NCBI RefSeq assembly: GCF_000247695.1
Contig: NW_004624801.1
Span: 1,049,917-1,113,916 of the forward strand
Length of the DNA stretch: 64,000 bases
Direction: 5' to 3'
Source: Heterocephalus glaber
Lineage: Eukaryota; Chordata; Mammalia; Rodentia; Bathyergidae
Shown: one piece after another, positions 1-10,817 of the stretch
Layout of the letters: the number at the start of each line of letters is the position of its first letter
Numbering within the stretch: the stretch's first letter is position 1
Position numbers and translations under genes: made by a program
The notes under the pieces: model-generated
Databases searched by the model: none
The model's input: only the letters and a program-made list of their open reading frames with translations
Told to the model about the DNA's origin: nothing

Positions 1-2195
1 TATTTAAGATCCAGGTCTTTAAAAAGTCTTTGCTTAACATGTACAGCATGTAATTCCTTATCTACAAAGAGGGACTAGACTTTCAATGGTGAAATGAAGG
101 TAATCAAATAGAAAATGGTGGACAGTATAATTAGGTTGTTTATTCCTATTATCTTTCTTTGTGTATTCTATTATAAAGATAGTATATTTAATGTTACATT
201 TATAATAATTTTAAGTGCATAAATATTTTTTAAAAAGAAAGAGGCTCACTGAAACTTCATTGGATCTTCCACAAATGGGATATACAAAAAAGTGATTTTT
301 CCTTATTAATATTACAATTGTTGTGGTAGACATAAATATGCTCTGTGTTCAATTTGTATAACCAATAAAATTTACAATGCCTAAGGAGAATTATGAAATC
401 AGTCTATAACAGACTCTGTTTCTGTTTTGAAAAAGATAGTAAATATTCAAGTGGAGGAACTAAGCATTATAACTGAAGTCTTATACAGAACTCAAACAAA
501 ACTTTTAAATTTTCTAGCAAATATTTAAATTATCAAATATTTTGCAACAATCAACATACACCCAAACCTGGTTTTTGTGGCTCAGTCAGTGTAGATGCAG
601 TGATTACATATGACTGAGAATACTGCAGTTTTAATCAAATTGTAATAGCCCATGGGATCTCGCAAATGTCTGGAAGAATAAGAAATGACAGTGTGTGTTG
701 ATTCCTAGGCTTTTTTTTCAGACGTAGACTGCCGTGTAACATTATGTTGATCTCATCTTGGTCACTAAAAATCACTTGTAATTAATTTAATTCTATTTCT
801 TTAATCTGTGAACTCATATAGTTAATGTAGGTGAGGTTATTTGTTTTCAATGAGCCATTTAATGTAATGAAGGAGGGGTTTGTAATCTCTAATTAATTTT
901 TACCCTCAGCCCACTGATTGATTAATAACTGGGGGAGTGAACAGCCAGTCACCTTCCCCTCCAAATAATTACTACTCCAGTAGAAATGTCACATCCAAAA
1001 TCACCATCATTAAAATAATAACAAATTGGAGTAAATGATGATGGCATTAATAAGTCCACCAAGTTTAAATTCCTATTGATCAATTGGTGAAATTTATATC
1101 ATGATCACTGCAAATCTATCTTAAATAAATGAAAACATGGAGAAAGGTGCTGTGGTTTTTATTGAGACTACATCAACTATCCAAACAAATGTTTCTTTTT
1201 TTAGTGAGCAGAGAATAATATAGGACTGTACAGGATGACTGGCTGCTATATTTAACTCAGACAAACACGTAACAAATCACTATTCTGTAGTGAGAAGGCA
1301 CACCTCATAGGCTCCCTTTCCTTTTTCTCTTTTTTTCTTTCATGGGGCCTGCATATAAGACCACAGCCATCTAAATAATCCTCCAGAAATAAACCAATGA
1401 AATTGTGAGTCTGACAACAGACATGGTATTATACCTGCAGCTGGTAAATGTTTCCATAGTCCAACCACCTTTCCAGTAAAAATTTTTTCCCGGGGGAAAG
1501 TCAGCAACTAAGATTTTAACTACTTTTCTGCAACAGAAAAGTTTGTAGCAATTGAACCTTTATGAATTTTAATATTTATGACTTTTATTTTTTTACAGTT
1601 ACCCACCCATCAAGTACATTGTGAAAATATTACTACTATATTTCTATACTTCCATAAATAAATTCTTTAGAGAAATCTAGATGATTAAATATGAGGGTGC
1701 CCTGTAAGAAAATAAATAGTTCCAAAAGCATTTTCTTGTTTGCCATACAATTTGCTGTGTTCATAATTACTGAATAAGTATTTCAACTAAATGAATATTA
1801 GAGGATAAAAGTCTTTGTAAAAGTTTGGGCCAGATACTTGTCAGAGGAGCCTCCTTGGATTGACAAGTATATTTAGAATTTTAAATGTCACAAGGTTTGC
1901 ATCTTGCTTCTTACCTGTTGTTTTATGGGTAGAACTTGTATTTCCTTCTAGCATAGGTAGTATTCTAATACTGAGGGTAAGGAATGTTGAGTTTAGTTTT
2001 TTATACCAAAAAATCTATAGTGCTATTGGAAAACTAGGAGAGAACAACAAATAGCAAGCCATTTCTAGAACATTGACAAGAATATAGGTAGTTACAACTG
2101 TTAAAAATTTTGTATTGTTTGTGAAAATTTAAAATGAATAAACCCTTTTACTGAATATTCTGGTCCATCAATCTATTTAGTACACACATGTGGGT
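1..2195. other. Unassigned AT-rich sequence
   Basis: No repeat family, exon or RNA gene is recognised here. Short open frames lack start context, splice context and any recognisable domain. The part around 800-1140 is rich in homeodomain-type TAAT/ATTA cores and shows no repeat signature; it is treated separately as a candidate conserved non-coding element. Confidence 0.5.
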
Positions 2196-2200
2196 ATGAC

Positions 2201-2222
2201 ATATATATATATATAATATTTT
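2201..2222. repeat. AT microsatellite
   Basis: A short run of alternating A and T, degenerating into AT-rich sequence on its right. It has no attached transposon that I can recognise. Confidence 0.85.
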
Positions 2223-2835
2223 ATAAAAATATATAAATTACATATAATGATATACACTACCATATTATCTGTAGAAACAAAGAACAACATACAAAATGAT
2301 TCCACAAGGAAGACACTTATCATCTTTTTATCTTGAATTCTTCCAAGAAATACTGCTGGAGAAACCAACTTGCCTGGGAATTTGGGGGGGGGGAATTTAT
2401 CCCAATCGATGGGAGTGGAAGCATGGGATTAATATTAATGTTAGGATTGTAAAATACGAATCAAATTACGTTACTGGTCTTCTTGTCATTATGAAGGCAA
2501 TTGTACATAAATTTTGTTTGGGGATCTTCTATAGAAATGCATAGGATCTCCCTTGATATTTTTTTCTTGATTGTGAAAATGTGATGTTTCTTGCTTTCAA
2601 TATATCTGGGGTATGGAATCTCAGTGTCCCTGAACTTCCAAGCACTGTCATCTGTAAAAATTGCTGAGAGTTGCCACAGGGTTAGTGAGTAGTGGGAGAG
2701 ATACTAAATGTTTGAAAGACAGAAACATTTCAGGGAAGCTGAAATGAGAGATGACAAGTTCAATTTGCACTGCCACAAAGGTGCAATGAGCCCTGCTTAA
2801 CTGTAGTCCTGAAACGTTGCATGTTCATTGTCATT
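2223..2835. other. Unassigned sequence
   Basis: No gene or repeat recognised. The only local oddity is a run of about ten G residues near 2384-2393, with GGAATTT-like sequence on both sides. An 82-residue open frame crosses it and looks like chance. Confidence 0.5.
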
Positions 2836-2839
2836 CAAC

Positions 2840-4080
2840 TAAATAAGAGAAATTTAATTTTTATTTGGCCCCATAAATTTTTAGATGAATGTTATTTAAT
2901 TTCCATGTAGACTTTCCCAGATATCTTCTTGCTATTAACTTTCAGTTTAATTCATTCTATTTTGGGCTGCAAAATAGGATGATATCATTACCGTTAAACT
3001 AAATTTGTTTCATCTCAAAAGATATGACCAATTGCAGTGAACTAGCCTGGTATGTTTGAAAATGTTCTATATTGTTGGATAGCATGTTCTTTATATATCA
3101 ATTAGGTCAAGATGGATAATAGTGCTGTTCAGGTCTTCCATGATCTTATAGGTTATATGTCTAATTTATTATTAAATTTTGAGACACAAATGCTAAAGTC
3201 TCCAACTGTATGTTTGGATTTGTTACTGCTACTTTATGAGTTTTTGCTCCAAGTACTTTGCATATCTGTTTAAAAGTACATACATATTTAATAAATTGTC
3301 ATTGGTGAATTAACCATTTCATCACTTTATAATGCCTTTCGTTATTTCTGGTAATATTCCTTTTGTAAAGTCTACTCTAAAAGATATGAATGTCGTCATC
3401 CTACCTTTGTTTTGATTACAGTGTGAACTCTTAGCTAAGCTAATCTATGATTTTACACTTCTGGTGGATTTCTGATAGGCAGTGGACAGTTAGGTGTTTT
3501 TGAAAACTTAATTTAAAAAATATCTACCATTTAATTAATTATTTAAAAATAAATCTTTGCCATTATGCTTTGATATCTTACCCTCTTCTCTCTTCTTAAG
3601 GAGCTTTCATTATGCATATATTAGACTATTTAATAATTGTTCTATAGATTTTCATTGATCTGTACAGTTTTTCCCACTCTTTTCAATTTGATTTTGTTTG
3701 CCTAATTTTTGTTTACCTACGTTCTAGGTTACTGATTCTTTCCATGGCTATGGCATGTTTGCTGGTGAACATGTCAAAGGAAATTGTCATTGCTGTCATT
3801 ATTATTCTTGGGGATTTTATTTTAACATTTTCAATGCACTCTTACAGTTTTCATCTCTCTGCAGAAATTCCCAACTGTTCAGATATGTTGTCTAGCTTTT
3901 TGTTATATACTAAAATAGTTATGCTAACCACACATATGTCTAACAGTTCGGCTGTGTCAATTTTCATTCTGGCACTACTAGTTGTTTTATCTACATACTG
4001 TTTTATTTTGTTTTCTGTACATGCATATTTATAAGTCACAGTATTTGATTACATGTTACACAATAGTACAAGACAGGAAA
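2840..4080 (-). mobile_element. Ancient L1 fragment, antisense
   Basis: Read on the plus strand, this matches the familiar antisense pattern of old mammalian L1 elements. It has phrases such as CAATTAGGTCAAG, GTGCTGTTCAGGTCTTC, TAAAGTCTCCAACTGTATG and TGAGTTTTTGCTCCAAGTA in L1 order, followed by an upstream-L1-like stretch at about 3740-4060 that resembles antisense L1M sequence. It is heavily diverged, with many indels and no open L1 frame. The 96-residue frame at 3744-4034 and the 62-residue frame at 3851-4039 lie inside it and are not genes. The edges are approximate. The orientation is well supported; the subfamily (L1M-type) is only a suggestion. Confidence 0.8.
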
Positions 4081-4254
4081 ACATAACAGCATGCACTATG
4101 GCATCTGTACAGTGTTTCATTCTGGAGGTGCTTGTGCCTTATTTGTCAAGCTCTACTTATGGGAAAGGGAAGGAGAAGTTAGTTTAGTCAGGAGTATGAC
4201 TAAGTTTGCGTTTTGGTGTTGATATGGTTACTTTGAGTTCGGCTTTCTGAACTT

Positions 4255-4475
4255 TGGGACTATTGGCATTTCTGTCTGGAGGCTTCTTTGTTCTGGTTGT
4301 TAGGGCTGGATATAGTGGCAGTACTTGTGGTACTTCTGTGTGTTCTGGGATATTTTTCAGCATCCTGAACTCTGTTTAGTACCAGTGGCTCTCTGTAATT
4401 CCCAGATGTACCAATCAAAAATGTCTCCAATTTTGTCACAATCTCCTGAAAGTGAAGTTGCCCTCCATGGGGATT
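4255..4475. mobile_element. MER5-type hAT-Charlie MITE remnant
   Basis: A diverged match to the non-autonomous hAT-Charlie MER5 family. The diagnostic stretch reads like CAATCAAAAATGTCTCCAA, followed by a counterpart of the usual 'CCCCTGGGGG' segment and GTTGCCCTCC. Upstream lie TTTCAGCATCCTGAACTCTG and a TTGGCATTT...TTCTTTGTTCTGG stretch, in the family order. Strand is left open because MER5 elements are short and palindromic-ended and I did not resolve their convention. Terminal repeats and the 8-bp target duplication are not clear. The 80- and 89-residue frames here are chance. Confidence 0.7.
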
Positions 4476-5271
4476 TGTTGCTTCCTGTGTACCACATGCC
4501 ACAGATTCCTCTAAAACAGTTTCTGTTTACAATAGGGTGTCAGAGAGATTTTCTTATGTTCACACTCCACCTCCAACTTACAAATGTTTTGTGACCATGA
4601 GTGCTACGCTTGTCCTTTTCCACCAGTCCTGAACAACACTCATAGGCAACCTCAACCTTGAGTCTTATTTCAGACCTCAGAGTTGTACCTTTTCCATTAT
4701 TCTTGTCTCTTTTCTTCATGTCTACAAGTTCTGTCTCATCTGTGGAGGGTTTTGGTAAGAGACCATTTTCTTCCCCTCCTCTAGTAGCATGAGAATATTT
4801 CAAATGTATTTATAGGGATCTTGGATTCAGAAAATTTTCCTTTTCTCCCTGGCTTCTAACTCAGAGTGTAGGGCATTTTTCTTTCTACTTTTCATCCCAA
4901 CCAAAAAAACAAAAAACAATGAGTGTTTCCCTGTGTCGTTGAATGTTTAGGTGCAGTCTGACTGAGTTCACTCTACCTTTCCCAGTGGTTTAGGAAACGA
5001 TGCTCATTGAGAGAGAAGCTTCATGTATCCTTGGTATCTCCTCTACAGAGAATGACCTCTTCATGCTGACACTGCAGTACAGCCTCTCTTTGATCTTGCT
5101 TCCTTCCTCGGTGTTTCTCATGAGGACTTAATTAATTTCCTAGCGTTTATGTTTCATATATTGCTTAAGAAATTGCAAGTGAATAAAAACCCACTTTGGG
5201 CATAGGGCTGTCTGAGGCCTACACTATCACATTTGTCTGTAGTCGACCTTAGCCATTGCTTAAAAGGGTAT
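4476..5271. other. Unassigned sequence
   Basis: No repeat family or coding exon recognised. Base composition is somewhat less AT-rich than the flanks. An 87-residue minus-strand frame (4540-4803) has no recognisable motif. Confidence 0.45.
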
Positions 5272-5530
5272 AGTGTGAGCATCTCTAATTCAAAACTCCA
5301 AAATGTGAAATGTTCCTAAGTCTGAAATTTTGAGAGCACCTGATGGCTTATGTGATGGATCACAGCCAAAATTCAGGCACACTGAAGACATTGTTTAAAA
5401 TTACCCTCAGGCTATATGTTTAAGGAATATCTGAAACATAAATGTCTAACATTAGTTTCCATCATCAAGATATCTCATTGTGTATACAAAAAATTCCAAA
5501 GTGTTAAAAGTTAGAAATCTTAAGCAGTTA
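5272..5530 (+). mobile_element. Tigger-type (TcMar) non-autonomous DNA transposon remnant
   Basis: The sequence follows a known Tigger-family non-autonomous element. It begins with a TCTAATTCAAAACTCCAAAA phrase, then GTGAAATGTTCC, CACAGCCAAAATTCAG, AAAATTACCCTCAGGCTAT and AAACATAAATG, and ends with AGATATCTCATTGTGTATA and CAAAAAATTCCAAAGTG. In intact copies the ends form an inverted repeat around an 'AATCC-AAAAT' theme; here that repeat is eroded. No transposase coding is present, as expected for this class. Confidence 0.7.
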
Positions 5531-6059
5531 TAGTCCTCAGTCATTCAGATAAGTGCTGTACCTCCTGTACCTAATTTTCTTGGCCAGGAGTGTAATGGCT
5601 GGTGTTTTCTTGTGGACTCAGCCACTGCTGTGTCCATTCACCTGTCCTGTATTTCCTTGGAAGGATGCCTTACTAGGATTTCAGAATACTTATTCATCCT
5701 TTGATCTGTAGCTTTTTTATCTTCAATAAAACACTTGGTTTTGATGATTTATTCTTTAATTAACAAAAGTAATTTACTGTTAGACTGGATATGACATCTT
5801 TTTTTTTTTTTTTTAGTTCTTTATATTCTGGGCAGAAGCAGAAATCAAATACTGTTTTTGTTGTGTGCTAAGTTGGCTAGGGGCAATATGTACATTTCTA
5901 GAAACTTCCCTAAAAGCATTCCTACAGGCTGATACCAAAGTGTCAATTGAACAACTCCCCAACATGCAATTACTCTATAATGAAAGTTTAGTGTCTTATT
6001 ATTGTACTGCTGAACAGCCTTTCTGATTTTGCCCTAGGTGCAATTAATTACCAATGACC
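5531..6059. other. Unassigned sequence with a poly-T tract
   Basis: Nothing recognisable except a pure T run of about 16 bases at 5799-5814. That run could be the tail of a lost antisense retrotransposon, but no SINE body is seen next to it. Confidence 0.45.
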
Positions 6060-6800
6060 TTTCAGTATTCTTCTCCAGGGTATAAATGGCATACAGAGAT
6101 AGCCACCAAACTCTATTTTTCTTGTAAAAATTACCCTTTCCACTTTTCTCAACTGCACCGATTAGCATCCCCCTTTTCCTGATATCTTCTCAAGCACTCT
6201 GTGAACACTGGGTAGCACTGCTGGTAGAGGCACTATGGGCAGAGAAAGAAAACCAGCACCCAGCTAACTCTCGCAAAAGTGAGTCACTGCTTCATTCCAG
6301 TTTAGAAGGATTAATACAATCAGTCTGCCATTAAGTAGCTGACTCCTCTCTTCCATGGCATATTATCCTCAAGAGCTCACTATAGATCTCTGCTACTCAT
6401 AGTTTATATATTCAAGAGTTGATTTTCTAGAAGAGACTTGGTAAAAGGGGGTCAGGCTGATTGGCCCATAACTTGCCCCATGTGCCATTCTATCCATGGT
6501 CCTTCTGCCCAAGCAGTGGGGCAACCAAAGAGCCATCTCTCCAGCCTTGTGTCTCAGTGGAACTGTGGGGTTCTCTCCATGCCAGTCTTCCAAATGCAGC
6601 TCACATGGAATAGCCAGAGACTCCTTCTGCTGACTGCCTGTTCCCCTCAGCCCCTTCACTGAGGGTTCCCTTCCTGCCCCTTGCAGCTGAGAATGCTTGC
6701 CCTTTCGAAAGGCAACTTCTCAGAGATGCAGCTTTACCAGACTAGTCCAACTTCTCACACTAGTTACACGTCTGGAGATTCATCCTTCCACTCACTATCA
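6060..6800 (-). other. Less AT-rich unassigned block, possible old retroviral remnant
   Basis: This block is clearly less AT-rich than its flanks. It carries an 88-residue minus-strand frame (6393-6659) and an overlapping 74-residue plus frame. On the minus strand the composition, with many short Trp/Gly/Pro-containing segments broken by stops, is reminiscent of a decayed endogenous-retrovirus internal region. I cannot place any catalytic motif, so this is a guess. An unconverged LTR, an unknown interspersed repeat or unique sequence are alternatives. No splice sites flanking a plausible exon were recognised. Confidence 0.25.
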
Positions 6801-7086
6801 GAGGGGAGTGCTTATGAAATGCCATAGATTACTCTAAGAATTATGCTGATGTGAATTTGCTGATAATTGAAATTTGCTGATAATCTTGATTCTTATCTCT
6901 ACATTTCCTCTCTTGCTCATTTTGAGTTTGTTTTTAAAGATATCGCATTTAACACTCTTATAAAATGATTTCTTTTTTTGCTATGGATTTTAGGATGCTA
7001 TTTGTCACCAAAAAAGAGTTAAAGAATTAAAGAAAGAAATTAATCTATGAAAACATATACAAAAACAAAAACATATTGTGCAAAAG

Positions 7087-7089
<3 letters not shown>

Positions 7090-7123
<34 letters not shown>
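7090..7123. repeat. (TA)n microsatellite
   Basis: About 17 perfect TA units directly abut the left arm of the inverted repeat at 7124-7192. Reading through it in both directions produces artefactual poly-Tyr/Ile open frames. Confidence 0.95.
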
Positions 7124-7124
<1 letters not shown>

Positions 7125-7192
7125 TATTTCCTGTAATATATTAGGGCATAAAATAGTGACTACTTTATGCACTAATATATTACAGGAAATAG
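7124..7192. repeat. 69-bp inverted repeat (29-bp arms, 11-nt loop)
   Basis: The left arm (7124-7152) and right arm (7164-7192) are reverse complements at 28 of 29 positions and are separated by an 11-nt spacer. The single mismatch lies in the GGGCATA/ATGCACT part. The arms carry TTTCCTGTAATATATTA and its complement. Such a structure could be a MITE at a TA-rich target, a fold-back from replication slippage, or a transcribed hairpin. The (TA)n tract on the left would be consistent with a TA-targeting transposon, but no family was recognised. Confidence 0.9.
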
Positions 7193-7741
7193 AACTATTT
7201 AAGAAAACTAACTGTATTGGTAAGTTTGAAGATATTCTCATTCTGCAATCTAAAAATGTGAAACATAAGGGTTTTATTGATAGGATCATATACTTTTTGT
7301 GACCACATATCACTGTGTATTCAAAGAATGGAGTCATATAAAAAATAAAATATCTTATGATCTCTGTGAAATGTCAGCTCATGATCGCTTATCACATGCA
7401 ATCTTTGAGTGGATTTGCTGCCTTACCCTCAGAAGTGTGATTTATTTTTATCTTACCAAGGTGACAAACCTCCAAGCAAACTGATTATTAAACATATGCC
7501 TATGATAATTCAATTAATAAACTATGTCCTCAATGCTTAGAGACAAAACTAAGCTCAAGTATTACTCAACCCTGTTCCACCCACACCATTTTTGTTACCA
7601 TCCCAGGAAAAATGAATTACCTAATATAAATCATTTTAGGGTGTCTAGAAATGTCCAGTCTACTAAACATTAATTTGTTCCTGAAGATAATTTTGTGAAG
7701 TAGTCTGGTTATTTGTCAAGAAATATTTAAGTTATATACAC
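7193..7741. other. Unassigned sequence
   Basis: AT-rich sequence with no recognisable repeat, exon or RNA gene. Confidence 0.5.
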
Positions 7742-7899
7742 ATATGTGCATGGGTTTCATTTTTTCAGATTCATACATGCACATAACATACTTTGATCAT
7801 TTTTACCCCCTTTAAACCTCATCTATATATTTTTATTGTTGTTAACATCTGCCTCATTTTGTCATGGACATACCCTCAGTGTGACAGGTCTTAGATAAA
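7742..7899 (-). repeat. Copy A of a ~160-bp direct repeat
   Basis: This is strongly similar (roughly 85% by eye) to 8871-9030 in the same orientation. Shared landmarks are CATTTTTTCAGATTC, ATAACATACTTTGAT, TATTTTTATTG and a shared end TGTGACAGGTCTTAGATAAA. The T-rich, C-rich style (GATCATTTTTACCCCC) recalls antisense 3' ends of L1 elements, so the minus strand is assigned tentatively. Copy-specific substitutions indicate an old duplication or two independent insertions. Confidence 0.75.
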
Positions 7900-8817
7900 A
7901 ACTAAGTCCTGTGTGCCTGTAAATGTTGATGTGGCATAAAGGAGAGGTAAGTGAGAACTTTCCAGATCCCTTTTGTGGGGTCCAAGTTATTTGTGTGGGT
8001 ACATGAAAAGAAGCACATGAAGAATTGTGCCCCAGAGCATTCTTACTTTTTAAAATATGCTTTCCTTACAACTATTCAGTTTTACCTCCACCTCCCCGCG
8101 CATTTTTAGTGAAATATTTGTTATTACTCATTTCATGACATTCTTTCTTTCAATGAATTAAATATCCCCAGACAGGTTGCTATTATTTGGGTGTAAACTA
8201 AATACACACCTATTATTAACAAGCTTGATTTATTATAGTCAGCAAAATAATTATGATAAAAGATGGTTTTCATTACCTTAATCCTCACCCTCAACAGCTA
8301 CAAATGTGTTATGGAAAAAGCAAGGTAGGAATAAATAAATAATAAAGTAATTTTCCATTGGGTTTTGGAAAAAGATAGACTTTTCATTAAATTCACATTT
8401 CACACTTTCTCATGTTTCTTATTATACCTGTTTACATATTTGTGAATGGCTGGCTGGGACTTAGGAGTAAAATATTTCTCTATGGAAAAGTTTTCTCTGT
8501 GCAAATCCATATGGCCTATTTAACTCAGTTATTGGGTTAAATCTGCATACTTACTCTAGGAAATTTATGGCTTATTTCTAGGAATCTGAATCCATTTACA
8601 GACAAGTTTCTGTGTTCTATGGACACATAAAAAAGAATTGGACATTTTTGCCAAGCCTGGTGAGTAACACACTTTGGTCACTGCAATACTTCTGAACCTG
8701 TGCACTCTGACCTATGCATAGACTATCTTAGGATATTCATATGAGAATGACCTGGGGGGAGATCTTTCTTTCATAGTGACACAATATCATATCTTAGAAT
8801 TGGTGTTACAGTAAGGA
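7900..8817. other. Unassigned sequence between the two direct repeats
   Basis: No repeat family, gene or RNA recognised in these ~900 bases. Confidence 0.5.
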
Positions 8818-8852
8818 TATATATATATACACACACACACACACATATATAA
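8818..8852. repeat. (TA)n(CA)n(TA)n compound microsatellite
   Basis: TA units, then about nine CA units, then TA again, located just left of repeat copy B. Microsatellites of this kind often grow from a retrotransposon A-tail, which here would be the tail of an antisense element. Confidence 0.9.
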
Positions 8853-8870
8853 TATTTAACTTATATAAAC

Positions 8871-9030
8871 ATATGGGCATGGGTTACATTTTTTCAGATT
8901 CTTGCATGCAAATAACATACTTTGATTATTTTCATCCCCCATTAACCCTCATCTTTATATTTTTATTGTCATTAACATTTGCTTCATTTTGTCATTGGAC
9001 GTACCCTTAATGTGACAGGTCTTAGATAAA
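8871..9030 (-). repeat. Copy B of the ~160-bp direct repeat
   Basis: Same order of landmarks as 7742-7899, including the GGTTACATTTTTTCAGATTC start and the identical TGTGACAGGTCTTAGATAAA end. It is bounded on both sides by TA/CA microsatellites. Family not identified; a 3'-end fragment of an L1 subfamily is the likeliest reading. Confidence 0.75.
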
Positions 9031-9034
9031 GAGA

Positions 9035-9042
9035 ATATATAT

Positions 9043-9084
<42 letters not shown>

Positions 9085-9102
9085 GAAAGAGAGAGAGAGA
9101 GA
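9035..9102. repeat. Compound (TA)n(CA)n(GA)n microsatellite
   Basis: TA units, a long CA tract to about 9079, a short TA bridge and then a GA tract to about 9101. It starts immediately after repeat copy B. It produces a chance Cys/Val-rich open frame on the minus strand. Confidence 0.95.
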
Positions 9103-9289
9103 AACATTATATACAAAAAATCTTCAAGATGCTGCAACATGGCTTGGGAATATCTGGTTATCAATGTATTAGGAAAAGGCTGATGTCATACAGTGTATTT
9201 AATGTTGATATGGTATCCTCTTGCACTTTAAAGTTTATAGTATAGTATATTTCCTCTACTCCAATTATTTCTTGCTGGGAAACAAAGCC

Positions 9290-9560
9290 ACACTTTGGTG
9301 GCTGCGAAGAGCAACCACCGTTTACTTTGCTCGTGTCTCCACAGTTTGAGCACTGCTTCACCGTGATAACTTGTCTCTGTCCCAGGATGTGTCACCTGGA
9401 ACAATCTGAGTGGAGCTGGAAGATCGATGTTTATAACTGATGTTTATAATCGATTTGCTTCAGTGGCTAGTGAGCTAGGTCTGTCTGTGGACTGGGAGTT
9501 TGGCTAGGTCTGTCAGAAAGCAGCCTTACTGACTTTCCCATAGGACTTCAAAGTGGGGTA
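9290..9560. other. Possible ancient LTR-like repeat, unassigned
   Basis: A less AT-rich block with phrases such as ACTTGTCTCTGTCCCAGGAT and GACTGGGAGTTTGGCTAGGT. They resemble a mammalian LTR-like repeat that also seems to be represented at 18755-19120. The resemblance is weak and the family could not be named. Confidence 0.3.
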
Positions 9561-10010
9561 TTACAATCTTCTTCAGAGAATGGTAAATGAGTTCAAAAGT
9601 TAAATATTCCAAAAGTCAGAACTGAAAGCAGTGGTGTAGAAATAGACACATTGCCCCTGATTCTATATTCCTTTATTTAGAAGACCCATAGTGCCTGTTC
9701 AGGTTGAAAGGAAAAGGATGTATGCTTTGACTCTCACTGGACAAAGTGCAGAAGAAATGATGGCCGTGGATTTTTAACATCTTTAGGGAAAGTAAGGAAT
9801 GGAATATTTGGAAGATGTTGTTTATATCACTTGATGAAAAAGTCTTAACTTCATACTCTGTCATCTAAATTTGTTAAAAGTGGTTTGAAGTTGTTCCTTG
9901 ACACAGAGTTTGACACTAGAAAACAATAATGTTAAAGATTTGAAACATACTAAAATGGCATCCTACAAAGTATCTGTGGAATTTATTTTACTGTTCTAAA
10001 CATTTATTTC
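9561..10010. other. Unassigned sequence
   Basis: No recognisable repeat or gene. A 63-residue minus frame (9673-9864) has no motif. Confidence 0.45.
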
Positions 10011-10014
10011 TTTG

Positions 10015-10222
10015 TTTTTTAAAAAAGCACATAGTGATATTGAAATATAATTGATACATAGTCAGATATGTATATTCAAAATGGACAATTTAATGAGTTG
10101 TGACATATATATTTACATATCTATATCTATTTATTACTGTCAGTGCTACTATCTATCTCCAAGTCCTTATCAGCACAGTCAAAATAACAAACATACTATC
10201 AATCTTCAGAGATTCCTTACAA
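10015..10222 (-). mobile_element. Old L1 (L1M-type) fragment, antisense
   Basis: Contains ATTGAAATATAATTGATACA, a GACAATTTAATGAGTTGTGA phrase, and then a CAGTCAAAATAACAAACATA phrase. This is the characteristic order of the antisense 3' region of ancient mammalian L1 elements. It is diverged and has no coding potential. Confidence 0.65.
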
Positions 10223-10224
10223 TT

Positions 10225-10423
10225 AATGGCAGCAACATGGCAGAAGAGGAGTTTCCAGCACTTATTTCCTAATAAAACTGTCAATTTGTACAACCATCCA
10301 TACACAAAAGGAAGTCCATGAGAGGTATGAAATATAGCACCTACGTTGAACACAGAGAAATGAAAGGATTCATTGAAAAGGAGAAGGACAGTTCCAGCTC
10401 ACCAATGTCACCCCTCCTATTAT
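10225..10423 (+). mobile_element. L1 5' region fragment, left part
   Basis: Begins with a 'GCAACATGGCAGAAGAGGAG' phrase typical of the start of old L1 5' ends. It appears to continue after the LTR insertion, at 10818-11310. Assignment rests on this opening and on the downstream L1-like sequence. Confidence 0.5.
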
Positions 10424-10816
10424 GGGTTAGATCTGGAATATCCCCTTCAAAGCCTCATACAGTCAGAGTTGGAGATTTTGGAAAGCGATTGAATCATGGG
10501 GTTGTTGTGTTCCTCAATGCATGCATCTACTATTGAGATTGTAGCTGATTGTGCTGCTAAGGGGGACATTGTTGGAACGGGTGAGTCCTTGGGGGTCTGA
10601 CCTGGATGGGTAAATCACCTTCCCAGACTCTTTCCTTTGCTTCCTGAGCATGACATGAGCTTTTCTCCATGGCAAGCCCTCCAGCCATGTTGTTTCAGCA
10701 TTTGAGCCTGCTTACCATGGACTGAAACCTCTGAAGTATTGAGTCCAAAGAAACTTCTCCTCTTAACTTACATGTTTTAAGTATTGTCTCTCAGCAATGA
10801 GAAAATGACTAAGACA
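10424..10816 (+). mobile_element. ERVL-MaLR solo LTR (MST/THE1-like)
   Basis: Follows the MaLR LTR order. It opens near TTATGGGTTAGATCTGGAAT, has GGTGAGTCCTTGGG in the middle, then CTTTCCTTTGCTTCCTG, a CAGCCATGTTGTTTCAGC stretch, CCATGGACTGAAACCTCTG and AAGAAACTTCTCCTCTTAA, and ends at AAAATGACTAAGACA. No internal retroviral sequence is attached, so it is a solo LTR. It splits L1-like sequence on both sides. No clear target duplication was found. Confidence 0.85.
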
Positions 10817-10817
10817 C

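Noticed and set aside
2384..2393. G-quadruplex candidate
   Set aside because: It is a single G run, not four spaced runs, so an intramolecular quadruplex is not supported.
7005..7337. Open frames with alternating Tyr/Ile
   Set aside because: They are translations of the TA microsatellite.
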